Positions 17,112 through 25,313 of a DNA stretch of 57,029 bases are shown here, piece by piece. Location of the stretch: contig JAQTUW010000001.1 in assembly GCA_028707085.1 (NCBI GenBank), positions 1-57,029 on the forward strand, given 5' to 3'. How positions within the stretch are numbered: the first letter of the stretch is position 1; every line of letters starts with the position of its first letter. Made by a program: the position numbers and the translations under genes. A model generated the notes under the pieces. That model worked only from the letters and a program-made list of their open reading frames with translations, was not told where the DNA came from and searched no databases. This stretch comes from Methylococcales bacterium (GTDB taxonomy: Bacteria; Pseudomonadota; Gammaproteobacteria; Methylococcales; Methylomonadaceae).

Positions 17112-18041
17112 ATGATTCTGACACTGGGATTGTCCGTCATCATCGGTTTGCTGCTCGGTCTGCTGGGCGGCGGCGGCTCAATTCTGATGCTGCCGATGCT
17201 GGTCTACCTGTTGGGTATCGATCCTAAAAACGGAATTGTTACCTCGTTTGTGGTGGTCGGCGTTTCCAGCCTGATCGCCTTGATTCCGCATGCCGTCAGG
17301 CGACTGGTGTGCTGGAAAAGCGGTGTGTTTTTCGGCTTGACCGGGATGCTGGGCGCATTTGGCGGCGGACGTTTGGCCAGCCAGTTTTCCGGGGATGTGC
17401 TGATGACCCTGTTTGGCCTGGTTTGCCTGGCGATCGGCATGTTGATGATACGCCCCGGAAGTTCACGGGCCATACCGGGTTCGGCAGCCGGCCCGGCTGG
17501 CGTCTGTCCGTTGCGGGTGCCTTATCTGAAAGTGCTGTTCGACGGTTTTTTCGTCGGCGTGCTGACCGGCACGGTCGGGGTGGGCGGCGGATTTTTGATC
17601 GTGCCGGCATTAACCCTGCTGGTGGGCTTGCCGATACAGGGCGCTATAGGCACCTCATTGCTGGTGATCGTAATGAACGCCGTGGCCGGATTGAGCGGTT
17701 ACAGCCAGCATGTGGAGCTGGATGTGCATTTGACGCTGATCGTGGCCGGCGGGGCAATCGCCGGCAGTGCAATGGGGTCTTTGCTGGCGGTGTACGTCAA
17801 ACCGAAATGGTTGCGCCGCGCATTCGGGACGATGGTGGTGCTGGTGGCCGGCTATGTATTGTCCCGCTCTCTCAGCGTGCGGCTATTCGACAGTCTCGAA
17901 ATATGGGCGGACGATCCGCAGAGGTACAAATGGGCGTTGGCCGGTTTGCTGCTATTTTGGCTGATGCTGCGGATCAGCAGATGGATACATAAATCCGATG
18001 CCGTTTTCCTGCCGGAAGCGGATGCAAAACAGGAGAGCTAA
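17112..18041 (+). CDS. TauE/SafE family sulfite/organosulfonate exporter-like permease
   Basis: A 309-residue membrane protein with about eight hydrophobic segments. It contains the TauE/SafE repeat twice: GLLLGLLGGGGSILMLPMLV near the N-terminus and GVLTGTVGVGGGFLIVPALT near residue 155. Members export sulfite or sulfonates or move other small anions. Starting 10 bases after the persulfide dioxygenase gene, whose product is sulfite, it most likely removes sulfite from the cytoplasm. That role is inferred from context, since the family is broad. The C-terminus has a further hydrophobic span followed by a charged tail. The gene overlaps nothing; the next start is 4 bases after its stop. Confidence 0.85.
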   Translation: MILTLGLSVIIGLLLGLLGGGGSILMLPMLVYLLGIDPKNGIVTSFVVVGVSSLIALIPHAVRRLVCWKSGVFFGLTGMLGAFGGGRLASQFSGDVLMTLFGLVCLAIGMLMIRPGSSRAIPGSAAGPAGVCPLRVPYLKVLFDGFFVGVLTGTVGVGGGFLIVPALTLLVGLPIQGAIGTSLLVIVMNAVAGLSGYSQHVELDVHLTLIVAGGAIAGSAMGSLLAVYVKPKWLRRAFGTMVVLVAGYVLSRSLSVRLFDSLEIWADDPQRYKWALAGLLLFWLMLRISRWIHKSDAVFLPEADAKQES

Positions 18042-18045
18042 GAAG

Positions 18046-18468
18046 ATGCGGCCGGAACGTTTAAACGAGCTACGCGACATTTACAGAAACTGGGTTGATG
18101 AACTGGGCAGCCTGCTGATAGAAGCATTTCACTATCTGGCCCTGTTTGTGATCGGCGCCAGTATCGTCTGGTCGGCGGTGGTGGCTTATGGCGGCATGAT
18201 GTTGCAAGGCCACGCCACGCTCGGCGACATTCTGCTGCTGTTTATTTACCTTGAGTTCGGCGCCATGGTCGGGATTTATTTTAAAACCAGCGTCATGCCG
18301 GTCACCTGTCTGATATATATTGCCATCACGGCGCTATCCAGAATGCTGATCGGTGATATTCAGGCCCATCATCACATCGATAACGGGATTCTGCTGGTGT
18401 CCGTTTCGATTTTGTTGCTGGCGATCTCGACGCGAATTCTGCGCAAACCGCCGTTCAGCGACAACTAA
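18046..18468 (+). CDS. PsiE family membrane protein
   Basis: A 140-residue protein with four predicted membrane segments and the PsiE family pattern: an N-terminal helix, then LLFIYLEFGAMVGIYFK, IYIAITALSRMLI and a final LLVSVSILLLAISTRIL helix. E. coli PsiE is a phosphate-starvation protein of unknown mechanism. The frame opens earlier (17998, inside the TauE gene), but the ATG at 18046 has AGGAGAG 8 bases upstream and gives the normal family length. Here it lies in a row of sulfur genes, so a phosphate-related role is not supported by context. The family call is fairly firm; the function is unknown. Confidence 0.75.
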   Translation: MRPERLNELRDIYRNWVDELGSLLIEAFHYLALFVIGASIVWSAVVAYGGMMLQGHATLGDILLLFIYLEFGAMVGIYFKTSVMPVTCLIYIAITALSRMLIGDIQAHHHIDNGILLVSVSILLLAISTRILRKPPFSDN

Positions 18469-18506
18469 CATTATTAAAAGAACCTTGTTAAGGTCGGAGA
18501 GATGTC

Positions 18507-20162
18507 ATGAAGCAAACCGTTAATCTTTTTCGCCGCCGTTTTTTTGTTCAGGCCGGAGCCGGATTATTGGCCTCAGCCGGATTGCCGGGCTGGGTGCGGG
18601 CCATGGAAGGCATGGCCGGCATGCCGAAAATGCAGCCCAACAAGGCCAGCTCGGATTTTCATCCCGATGTGGAAATCGATCTGGTTTGCAAGCCGGCGGC
18701 AGTACAGATATTGCCGGGGCAGCCAACCGCCGTGCAGCAATATTTTGCACAACTGCGCAAAGGCCCGGCCAACACCCTGGCTGTGCTGCCGGGCTCTTAT
18801 CTCGGGCCGGTGATGCGTTTCGAGAAAGGTCAAAAAATTCGGATCAATCTGCATAATCAACTGGACGAGCCGAGCATTACCCACTGGCATGGATTGCACG
18901 TTCCGGCAAAAATGGACGGTCATCCGCTGTATGCGATAGACAAAGGCCAAACCTATGTCTATGAATTTGAAATGCTGAATCGCGCCGGCATGAACATTTA
19001 CCATCCGCATCCGCATGACGCCACGGCCAGCCAAGTTTATCACGGTCTGGCCGGGGCGATGCTGGTCAACGACAGGGAAGAGCGCCGTCTGGAATTGCCG
19101 GGCGGCGAGTATGAAGTGCCTATCGTCATTCAGGACAGACAGTTCGATCATAACAATCAGCTTGTCTACGCCGGGCATATGCGCGATCGCATGCTGGGCT
19201 TTTACGGCGACCGCATTCTGGTGAACGGTCTGCCTGATTTTCATCTCGACCTAGCCAGTCGAGCTTATCGTTTCCGCGTCCTCAACGGCTCAACGGCGCG
19301 CATATACAAATTGGCCTGGGACGACAATTCGCCTATTACCGTCATAGGTACCGATGGCGGTTTACTGGAAGCCCCCGTACACAAACCCTATGTGATGCTG
19401 GCCCCCGGCGAGCGTCTGGATGTGTGGGCGGATTTCAGCGGCCGAAAAGTCGGCTCCCAGTTTGTTATGCGCAGCCGTTCTTTTTCCGGGGTTTTGCCGG
19501 GCATGGCGGAGCGGATGATGACGATGGGAGGGCGGCATGCTCAAGGCATGCATGGCATGCACGGCATGGCTTTGCCGGTTGGCGGCGATTTTCCGATATT
19601 GAGTATACGCGTGACGCGGCAGGGGCATGACAGTCCGCCATTGCCGAACAAATTGGCGGTTATTGATCGCTACCGGCTTAGGGATGTCGCCAATCCGGAC
19701 AGACCGGTGCCTATCGCCATTTCCGAGCGACCGATGTCCATGCTGCTGAACGGGCGGCCTTACGCCTATAACGATGTGCAGCCCGGCGAACGCATACCTT
19801 TCAATACCGTGCAACTGATGGAAATATTTCACGCCGCTGGCGATGGCCACGGCATGAGCGGCATGAGGGGAGGCATGGGTGGTGGCATGGGGATGATGAT
19901 GTCGATGGCGCATCCGATACATCTGCACGGCCAGTCTTTTCAAATTCTTAGCCGTACCGTGGGGATGAACGGCAACGATCATTACGCCAGCGTCAGGGAA
20001 GGTTTCGTCGATGACGGCTGGAAGGACACCGTGCTGGTGATGCCGGGCGAACGGATCAAAATAATCAAGCCCTTCCAGGATTTTAAAGGCTTGTATATGT
20101 ATCACTGCCACAATCTCGAACACGAGGACATGGGCATGATGCGCGATTTTTCTGTGGAGTAG
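18507..20162 (+). CDS. Tat-exported multicopper oxidase (CueO-like, Met-rich)
   Basis: A 551-residue three-domain multicopper oxidase. The N-terminus carries a twin-arginine signal (RRRFF at 9-13, then AGAGLLASAG). All four copper motifs are present: HWHG (126-129), HPHPH (166-170), HPIHLHG (469-475) and YHCHNLEHEDMGMM (532 onward), so the type 1 and trinuclear sites should be intact. Met/His-rich stretches (HGMHGM near 350; a GM-rich run near 450-468) resemble CueO, which oxidises Cu(I). It sits between psiE-like and sqr genes. A role in copper tolerance, or in oxidising a sulfur compound, is possible; the second would be new. A small palindrome, ACCTT-GTT-AAGGT (18482-18494), precedes its ribosome binding site. 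Confidence 0.9.
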   Translation: MKQTVNLFRRRFFVQAGAGLLASAGLPGWVRAMEGMAGMPKMQPNKASSDFHPDVEIDLVCKPAAVQILPGQPTAVQQYFAQLRKGPANTLAVLPGSYLGPVMRFEKGQKIRINLHNQLDEPSITHWHGLHVPAKMDGHPLYAIDKGQTYVYEFEMLNRAGMNIYHPHPHDATASQVYHGLAGAMLVNDREERRLELPGGEYEVPIVIQDRQFDHNNQLVYAGHMRDRMLGFYGDRILVNGLPDFHLDLASRAYRFRVLNGSTARIYKLAWDDNSPITVIGTDGGLLEAPVHKPYVMLAPGERLDVWADFSGRKVGSQFVMRSRSFSGVLPGMAERMMTMGGRHAQGMHGMHGMALPVGGDFPILSIRVTRQGHDSPPLPNKLAVIDRYRLRDVANPDRPVPIAISERPMSMLLNGRPYAYNDVQPGERIPFNTVQLMEIFHAAGDGHGMSGMRGGMGGGMGMMMSMAHPIHLHGQSFQILSRTVGMNGNDHYASVREGFVDDGWKDTVLVMPGERIKIIKPFQDFKGLYMYHCHNLEHEDMGMMRDFSVE

Positions 20163-20230
20163 AAAGAAAAAACGGGGTAATCACGATCCCCGCCAAATCA
20201 AAAAAGCATCAATCAAAGAGGAGTATTAAA

Positions 20231-21502
20231 ATGGCAAAAATTGTAATTGTAGGCGCAGGCATTGGCGGTATACCCATGGCGCTGGAAATGAAGGAAAACG
20301 CCCGTAAAAGCGACGAGGTGGTGGTGATAGCCGATACCCCGACCTTTCATTTCGTACCGTCCAATCCCTGGGTGGCCGTAAACTGGCGCAAGCCGGAAGA
20401 CATCAAGGTTGAACTGGCTCCGATGTTCAAGAAAAAGAAAATCGGCTTCATTCAGCAAAAAGTCACCCGTTTTCATCCCGAAAGCAATCAGGTAGAACTG
20501 GCGGACGGTTCGCGGGTCGATTACGACTATCTGATCATCGCTACCGGGCCAAAACTGGCGTTTGAGGAGGTTCCCGGTCTGGGGCCGGACGGTCACACCC
20601 AGTCGGTCTGCCATGTCGATCATGCCGGCGAAGCAGGCGACTTCTGGGACGAGTTCGTGGAGGCGCCAGGGCCGATCATCATCGGCGCGGTACAGGGCGC
20701 ATCCTGTTTCGGGCCCGCCTATGAATACATGTTCATCGCCGAAACCGATTTGCGCAAACGCAAAATCCGCGACCAGGTGAAAATTACCTACGTCACTTCG
20801 GAACCCTATGTCGGCCATCTGGGCCTGGGCGGGGTCGGCGATACCAAAGGCATGTTGGAAAGCGAGATGCGCAACAAGCATATCAACTGGATTTGCAACG
20901 CCAAGGTCGATAAAATCGAGGACGGCATGATGTATGTGACCGAAGTCGATGAAAACGGGCAGGAAAAAAAGAAGCACGAACTGCCGTTCAAACATAGCAT
21001 GATGTTGCCCGCTTTCAAAGGCGTGGACGCCTTGCAGGGTATAGACAAACTGGTCAATCCGCGTGGTTTTGTGATTGTGGACGAGCATCAGCGCAATCCG
21101 ACCTATAAAAATGTCTATTCGGTCGGCGTCTGCATCGCCATTCCACCGCTGGAACAGACGCCGGTGCCTACCGGCACTCCAAAAACAGGCTATATGATCG
21201 AATCCATGGTGACGGCGACCGCGCATAATATCCGCGCCGAACTGGACGGCAAGCAACCGAAAGACAAAGGAAGCTGGAATGCGCTGTGCCTGGCCGATTT
21301 TGGCGACAGCGGCATTGCGTTTCTGGCCATGCCGCAAATTCCGCCACGCAATGTACAATGGGCCTCTAGCGGCAAGTGGGTGCATCTGGCGAAAATAGGC
21401 TACGAAAAATACTTTATGCGCAAGGTGCGTAAAGGTATCAGCGAGCCTTATTACGAACGGCTGACCCTGAAAATGTTCGGCATCATGCGTCTGAAAGGTT
21501 AA
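20231..21502 (+). CDS. sqr: Sulfide:quinone oxidoreductase
   Basis: A 423-residue FAD enzyme that oxidises sulfide and passes electrons to the quinone pool, forming polysulfide or persulfide at the membrane surface. The Rossmann start VIVGAGIGGIPMA binds FAD. Cysteines at 127 (SVCHVDHA), 159 (QGASCFGPAYEY) and 353 match in position the three redox cysteines of the Acidithiobacillus enzyme; two more are at 222 and 301. The PTGTPKTGYMIE stretch near 313 is a family signature. A strong AGAGGAG ribosome binding site precedes the ATG. A short hairpin (CGGGG/CCCCG, 20173-20192) lies in the 68-base gap after the oxidase gene. The Crp/Fnr regulator follows, with its own promoter. Confidence 0.93.
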   Translation: MAKIVIVGAGIGGIPMALEMKENARKSDEVVVIADTPTFHFVPSNPWVAVNWRKPEDIKVELAPMFKKKKIGFIQQKVTRFHPESNQVELADGSRVDYDYLIIATGPKLAFEEVPGLGPDGHTQSVCHVDHAGEAGDFWDEFVEAPGPIIIGAVQGASCFGPAYEYMFIAETDLRKRKIRDQVKITYVTSEPYVGHLGLGGVGDTKGMLESEMRNKHINWICNAKVDKIEDGMMYVTEVDENGQEKKKHELPFKHSMMLPAFKGVDALQGIDKLVNPRGFVIVDEHQRNPTYKNVYSVGVCIAIPPLEQTPVPTGTPKTGYMIESMVTATAHNIRAELDGKQPKDKGSWNALCLADFGDSGIAFLAMPQIPPRNVQWASSGKWVHLAKIGYEKYFMRKVRKGISEPYYERLTLKMFGIMRLKG

Positions 21503-21512
21503 AGGCCGGGCT

Positions 21513-21550
21513 CACGCGGCGGCGCTGTTTGTAACAGTTGCCGCCGCGTG
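21513..21550 (+). terminator. Long hairpin after sqr (terminator or attenuator)
   Basis: CACGCGGCGGC (21513-21523) pairs perfectly with GCCGCCGCGTG (21540-21550). Inside it CTGTT (21525-21529) pairs with AACAG (21533-21537), giving a nearly continuous stem of about 16 bp with a TGT loop. No U-run follows, so it may rely on Rho or act as a processing barrier. Its right arm ends 3 bases before the TATAAT of the next gene. Confidence 0.5.
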
Positions 21551-21559
21551 GCCTATAAT
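21529..21559 (+). promoter_or_regulatory. Candidate sigma-70 promoter for the Crp/Fnr regulator
   Basis: A consensus TATAAT lies at 21554-21559, 40 bases before the ATG. The best -35 is TTGTAA at 21529-21534, with a long 19-base spacer, and it falls in the loop of the sqr hairpin. The -10 is convincing; the -35 is weak, which suggests help from an activator. Confidence 0.45.
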
Positions 21560-21598
21560 CGGCGCTTTGCTGCAAAGTCCGATCGAGGTTGAAACCAT

Positions 21599-22267
21599 AT
21601 GAACGAGTCCCTATGGAAAAAACATTTTCCCGAATTTCAGGGCGTTGATGATAATGTTCTGCGGCAATTGATGGACGCCGCCATGGTCGTCAATCTGCCG
21701 GCCGGCCAACAGATTTTCTATCCCGGCAAGCCTTGCGAAAATTATCTGCTGGTGATTGCCGGCAGCGTCAAGACCCAAATCCTTTCGAACGAGGGCAGGG
21801 AAGTGCTGCTATATCATGTCGGGCCCGGCGAGTCCTGCGTACTGACCACATCCTGTCTGTTGGGTGGGAATGAATATCCGGCGGAAGGCTATGCCGAAAC
21901 GACGGTCAGCGCTTTTGCCATTCCCGCGCATGTGTTTCACCGCTGCATTGAAAATTCCGCATTCTTTCGCGAATTCGTGTTTCGCAATTTCTCGAAGAGA
22001 CTGGCCGATGTCATAAAACGGATGGAGACCATTACCTTCGGCAAGATCGAACAGAAACTGGCCGGGCTGTTGCTGGCCGGGGGCCATGGGGTCATTCTGA
22101 AAACCCATAACGAACTGGCCCAGGAAATGGGCTCAGTTCGTGAAGTGGTTTCTCGCCATCTCAAGCGTTTTGAAAGTTACGGCTGGTTAATCCTTAAACG
22201 CGGCAGTATCGACATTATTAATGAACAAGCGTTGCAGAAAATTGTCGATGCCGGTCTAATGGACTAA
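21599..22267 (+). CDS. Crp/Fnr family transcription regulator with a CxxxxxC motif
   Basis: A 222-residue regulator with an N-terminal cyclic nucleotide-binding-like beta-barrel (about 20-115), a dimer helix (about 118-150) and a C-terminal winged helix (THNELAQEMGSVREVVSRHL, about 170-190). It lacks the N-terminal cysteine cluster of FNR, so it is not a [4Fe-4S] oxygen sensor. It has Cys46, Cys80, Cys86 and Cys116; the 80/86 pair lies in GESCVLTTSCLLGG on the effector barrel. Following sqr directly, it is a candidate thiol or persulfide sensor for this cluster. That is inference. The small membrane protein gene on the opposite strand overlaps its stop codon. Confidence 0.85.
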   Translation: MNESLWKKHFPEFQGVDDNVLRQLMDAAMVVNLPAGQQIFYPGKPCENYLLVIAGSVKTQILSNEGREVLLYHVGPGESCVLTTSCLLGGNEYPAEGYAETTVSAFAIPAHVFHRCIENSAFFREFVFRNFSKRLADVIKRMETITFGKIEQKLAGLLLAGGHGVILKTHNELAQEMGSVREVVSRHLKRFESYGWLILKRGSIDIINEQALQKIVDAGLMD

Positions 22268-22443
22268 TCCTGGGATTCTTTGTCGCGTTTGTTTTCGTTG
22301 CCTATAAATTGCAGGATGACAAAACCCATGATAAAACCCAGTAATGCCGAAAACACCAGCGGCAAGGCAAAGGGTATATCATGGGGATCTCTCAGGTTCA
22401 TATGTAAAACCCCGTAAGCAAAACTGAAAATTAAATCTAACAT
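22264..22443 (-). CDS. Small single-span membrane protein, 59 aa
   Basis: A short gene on the minus strand reading from the ATG at 22443 to a TAG at 22264. An AGGA ribosome binding site lies about 6 bases before the start. The product begins MLDLIFSFAYGVLHM, has one strong membrane span (about residues 26-47, ending MGFVILQFIG) and a charged tail (NENKRDKESQD). Its stop codon overlaps the stop of the Crp/Fnr gene tail to tail. I do not recognise the family. The ribosome binding site, the membrane span and the tidy charged end make a real gene likely, and the overlap with the regulator could allow antisense effects. Confidence 0.65.
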   Translation of the reverse strand: MLDLIFSFAYGVLHMNLRDPHDIPFALPLVFSALLGFIMGFVILQFIGNENKRDKESQD

Positions 22444-22808
22444 TTGAATTCCTACCTTTTTTAAGTTTTATGTATGCCTTGAAAAAAGTATGGCCATTAC
22501 TGATGAAATGGACGGTTCAAGGTGTTTGTACTATAAGGCGGCAGTTTGTAAATATTCAGTGACCAAGTCACATTGAGACTGAAAAAAGGTGTTTTAAAAT
22601 AAGCGGTTCTTTCCTGTGATCCAGGTTTTGTCAGAATTTTTTTTCGGTATCAAGTGTATGAATATCACATATTTTTAATATGGTTTTTTATGGATAAACT
22701 GTCCGGTATGGAATTCTGATGTTTCCTGGCGGAGTGGGTTTTAGTAAGGTTTGATCGGGACGTAAAGTCGGCCCGATTGTTTTAAATTCAAATATCGAGC
22801 AGTAAGTC
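22444..22808. other. Intergenic region between divergent genes
   Basis: This 365-base AT-rich stretch separates the small membrane protein gene (minus) from the exported unknown protein (plus), so it should hold both promoters. It contains a 5-bp palindrome, GTGAC-CAA-GTCAC (22559-22571), and AT-rich runs at 22640-22690. A hairpin near its right end is listed separately. I see no further gene in it. Confidence 0.5.
22754..22784 (+). terminator. Hairpin with T-rich tail just before the exported unknown gene
   Basis: ATCGGG (22754-22759) pairs with CCCGAT (22772-22777), followed by TGTTTT. This looks like a weak intrinsic terminator placed 25-50 bases before the ATG at 22809. It could act as an attenuator in the leader of that gene or end a short upstream transcript. 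The stem is only 6 bp. Confidence 0.3.
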
Positions 22809-23927
22809 ATGTATCAGCCGCTTCAGGACGCCGAAAAATATCAGCCGTACCACCTGTCAGAATGGGTCTTCCGCCTCTACGGGCTGGTGATGTGTTCGGT
22901 TTTGCCCATGCTGCTTGCCGCGCCTGTCGCCGGCGCGGCCGCCCTTCCCACTTCCGCCGAGATTCTGGAAATGGTCGGCGTTCCGCCGGCGAAAATAGCC
23001 CGGCTCGATCGGGGAGAGGTCATTGCTCATGATATTCTGGAAACAGGCGACAGGGAGTTGGCGAAAATTATCGCTATTTATTTGACTGTTCCGCCTGAAA
23101 AAGTCGCCGGCTTCATGCGGGATGTCGATCTGATTACCATCGATCCCGAAGTGACGGCTTATGGCGCAATCCCCCGCAACGCCACGCTCGACGATTTCAA
23201 GGGGCTTGCGCTGTCCTTCAGGCAGGGCGATGAAGCCCTGGAACTGCTTGATGCGGAGGCCGGCGAGCAATTCAATCTGTCGAATGCCGAGATTTCCAGT
23301 TTCGGGCTGCTTAAAAGCCAGAACCCGGCGTCAAGCCGCAAAGCCCTGGTAGAGCAGGCCTCTCGCCAATATCAGAAACTACTGTTTCAGCGCTGGCAGG
23401 CTTATCGGAGTACGGGACTGGCCGGTATTGCCGCGTATTCCCGAGAGGATGGTGTCACCAGTCCGGCGGAAGAACTGAATGAGGCCGCCAGGAACTGCAA
23501 AGTGTTATCCGCGTTTTTCCCGCAACTGTATAGCAGCCTGCTCAAATATCCGGCCGGTCTGCCGGCCGGAACCGAGGAGCATTTCTACTGGATCAACCGT
23601 AAGATCGAAAGCCGGCCCACCGCCGTTCTCGGGCATCGGATTTTTCAAATGACCAAGGCCGGCGCACTGGTTGTGGAACGGCAGTTTTATGTTGGACATT
23701 CCTATAATTCAACGCACCAGATCGTCGGCGCATTGCCTTACCGGACTGGCACACTGGTTTTTTATGCCGAACGCACCTCCACCGATCAGGTTGCCGGTTT
23801 AGCCAGTGGCCTACGCCACGACATAGGCAGAAAGCATTTACAGGAACAAATGGTAGAGCGTCTGGAAAGGCTGGGAAAAACACTGGAAGCACCCGCCAAT
23901 AGTCTTACCGTGCGTCCGCCGGACTAA
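22809..23927 (+). CDS. Exported protein of unknown function, 372 aa
   Basis: I do not recognise a named domain. The N-terminus is charged for about 27 residues. It then has a hydrophobic stretch (YGLVMCSVLPMLLAAPVAGA) that looks like a signal peptide cleaved near APVAGAA. The mature protein begins with an ALPTSAEILEMVGV segment and has a repeated mix of helical and beta-rich parts. A C-terminal domain (about 255-372) contains LGHRIFQMTKAGALVVERQFYVGHSYNSTH, which looks like a beta-sheet lipid- or ligand-binding fold. It is probably periplasmic. The phosphoesterase gene converges on it from the other strand, with 9 bases between stops. The function cannot be inferred from neighbours. Confidence 0.75.
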   Translation: MYQPLQDAEKYQPYHLSEWVFRLYGLVMCSVLPMLLAAPVAGAAALPTSAEILEMVGVPPAKIARLDRGEVIAHDILETGDRELAKIIAIYLTVPPEKVAGFMRDVDLITIDPEVTAYGAIPRNATLDDFKGLALSFRQGDEALELLDAEAGEQFNLSNAEISSFGLLKSQNPASSRKALVEQASRQYQKLLFQRWQAYRSTGLAGIAAYSREDGVTSPAEELNEAARNCKVLSAFFPQLYSSLLKYPAGLPAGTEEHFYWINRKIESRPTAVLGHRIFQMTKAGALVVERQFYVGHSYNSTHQIVGALPYRTGTLVFYAERTSTDQVAGLASGLRHDIGRKHLQEQMVERLERLGKTLEAPANSLTVRPPD

Positions 23928-23936
23928 AGCAGGCTC

Positions 23937-24983
23937 CTAGTGCAGCGTGTAATCGCAGGTCTGCGGCACGGTCTGGCCGGATACCAGTCCCGTGGCTGTG
24001 AAAGGTTTATCCGGATTCGCCGGATCGACGACTATCAGTGCCGCATCGATGACCTGATAATCGCCCGGGGCGTTTAAGCGCCATAATTTGGGCGTTTTAG
24101 CGGTGGGGAAGGGCTGATCCAGGCAATAGGCATTGGTATCGCCATGAATCAGCAGCACAGGCTTATCCAGCGAGGCCGCCAGACTTTGCAAATGCAAACA
24201 GAAATTTCGGTAGGCCGGTTTTTTCAGGCAGCGGCTAAAAGCATCGTCCGCGCCATCGGGTGCACCGAACACATCAGCCTGGGTCGCCACGACCAGCGCG
24301 GTGGTGTCGCCGTTTTTCGCCATCTCGAAGGCGTGATCCAGCCAGTCCTGATTCAGTTGGTCGCGGTTGTCCGCTTGCCGGATGGCAAGCTCCATGTCGT
24401 CAAGCAGGATTTCCTCCCGGCCATTGCCGGTACCCACAATATGCTGGGTCACGAAGCGGATGCCCTTATGCCACCAGGTCGCGTTTTCAGGCTGGGCGGT
24501 CTGTTGTTCATAACGCCATTCCGCGGCCAGGTTTTTAGGCTGGCCGAAAAAGATGCGGCGGATCGCATCGAGCCGTTCCAGCTCTTTGGAGGGTGCGGGA
24601 ACGGATGTGCGGTCGCAATCGGCCCATTCGTTATCGCCCGGGGTGTAGAACACGGGTTTAATCAGTTCAGTCGTCCAAAAATCCCGGGTATGCAGCAGCC
24701 AAGCGTCGGTGCAGGCAAATTCCGGACGACCAATGTCGCCGACATGGATGATGAACGGAATATCGTCGCGCTTACGAATGCCGGGGGCTATCTCTTGTAG
24801 CAAAAGCTGTTCATCGGTTTCGCCGTCAGGCAGTTTGATCCTGTAAGGCATATCGCCGTAGACGGCAAATACGGTTCTTGCCGAAGCGGGCGAACTCTCC
24901 ACATGGATAGCCGATGAGCATGCCGGCAGCAATACCAATAAAACCGCAAGCAGCCGACGCTTGTTTTCAAAAATAGTTATCAT
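23937..24983 (-). CDS. Calcineurin-like phosphoesterase, probable lipoprotein
   Basis: A 348-residue protein starting with a lipoprotein-type signal (LLAVLLVLLPACSS, Cys22 as lipidation site). The body follows the metallophosphoesterase pattern: VYGDMPY (Asp44), VGDIGRPE (Asp83), TPGDNEW (Asn118) and a late LLIHGDTNAY segment standing in for the GHxH-type metal motif. The metal ligands look largely conserved, but the last motif has Asp-Thr-Asn where many family members have histidine, so activity is not certain. It probably acts on a phosphomonoester or diester in the periplasm. It stands alone, convergent with the exported unknown gene. Confidence 0.7.
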   Translation of the reverse strand: MITIFENKRRLLAVLLVLLPACSSAIHVESSPASARTVFAVYGDMPYRIKLPDGETDEQLLLQEIAPGIRKRDDIPFIIHVGDIGRPEFACTDAWLLHTRDFWTTELIKPVFYTPGDNEWADCDRTSVPAPSKELERLDAIRRIFFGQPKNLAAEWRYEQQTAQPENATWWHKGIRFVTQHIVGTGNGREEILLDDMELAIRQADNRDQLNQDWLDHAFEMAKNGDTTALVVATQADVFGAPDGADDAFSRCLKKPAYRNFCLHLQSLAASLDKPVLLIHGDTNAYCLDQPFPTAKTPKLWRLNAPGDYQVIDAALIVVDPANPDKPFTATGLVSGQTVPQTCDYTLH

Positions 24984-25068
24984 GTCCCTTCAACTTTTCG
25001 AATTAAACCGCGATTTGAGTTGCGCTGACGGTCAAGCGACAAAGGATTGGGAAATGTCCGTTCCGTAG

Positions 25069-25095
25069 CCCGTATGCAGCAACGTGGAATACGGG
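25069..25095. repeat. REP-like palindromic element
   Basis: CCCGTAT (25069-25075) and ATACGGG (25089-25095) form a 7-bp stem with a 13-base loop, inside the sequence GTAGCCCGTATGCAGC. This has the shape of the dispersed GTAGCCCGGATG-type palindromes found between genes in many gammaproteobacteria. It lies in the 330-base gap between the phosphoesterase and murI, which otherwise shows no gene. Confidence 0.5.
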
Positions 25096-25313
25096 TGTCG
25101 GCCTAACAGGTAGTCAACCAGCTTAAAAAGGGACAGAACAGGGTTGATGAAGGCTGGTCTGATCCCCAATATCTTCTGTCTGAGCCGGCCTCCGGTTGTT
25201 GACCGTCGCAGCACAGAACGATACCATGCGCGCAGACGTATTGATCGGTTCCGCAGGTCGGGTATAAGCTGTGCATTGGCCCAACGTTAGACCTTTTCTT
25301 TTTAAACCAATCT

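Noticed and set aside
22559-22571. GTGAC-CAA-GTCAC as a Crp/Fnr site
   Set aside because: The half-sites are three bases apart, not the six-base spacing of TGTGA-N6-TCACA, and flanks do not fit.
22754-22777. Possible c-di-GMP (GEMM) riboswitch, because GGGACGTAAAGTC resembles the GGGACGCAAAGCC block
   Set aside because: The 5' half of the aptamer and the tetraloop-receptor partner are not found upstream; only a short hairpin remains.
24984-25313. An attachment site or tRNA gene marking an island end near murI
   Set aside because: No tRNA cloverleaf, integrase or matching direct repeat could be found; only a REP-like palindrome.
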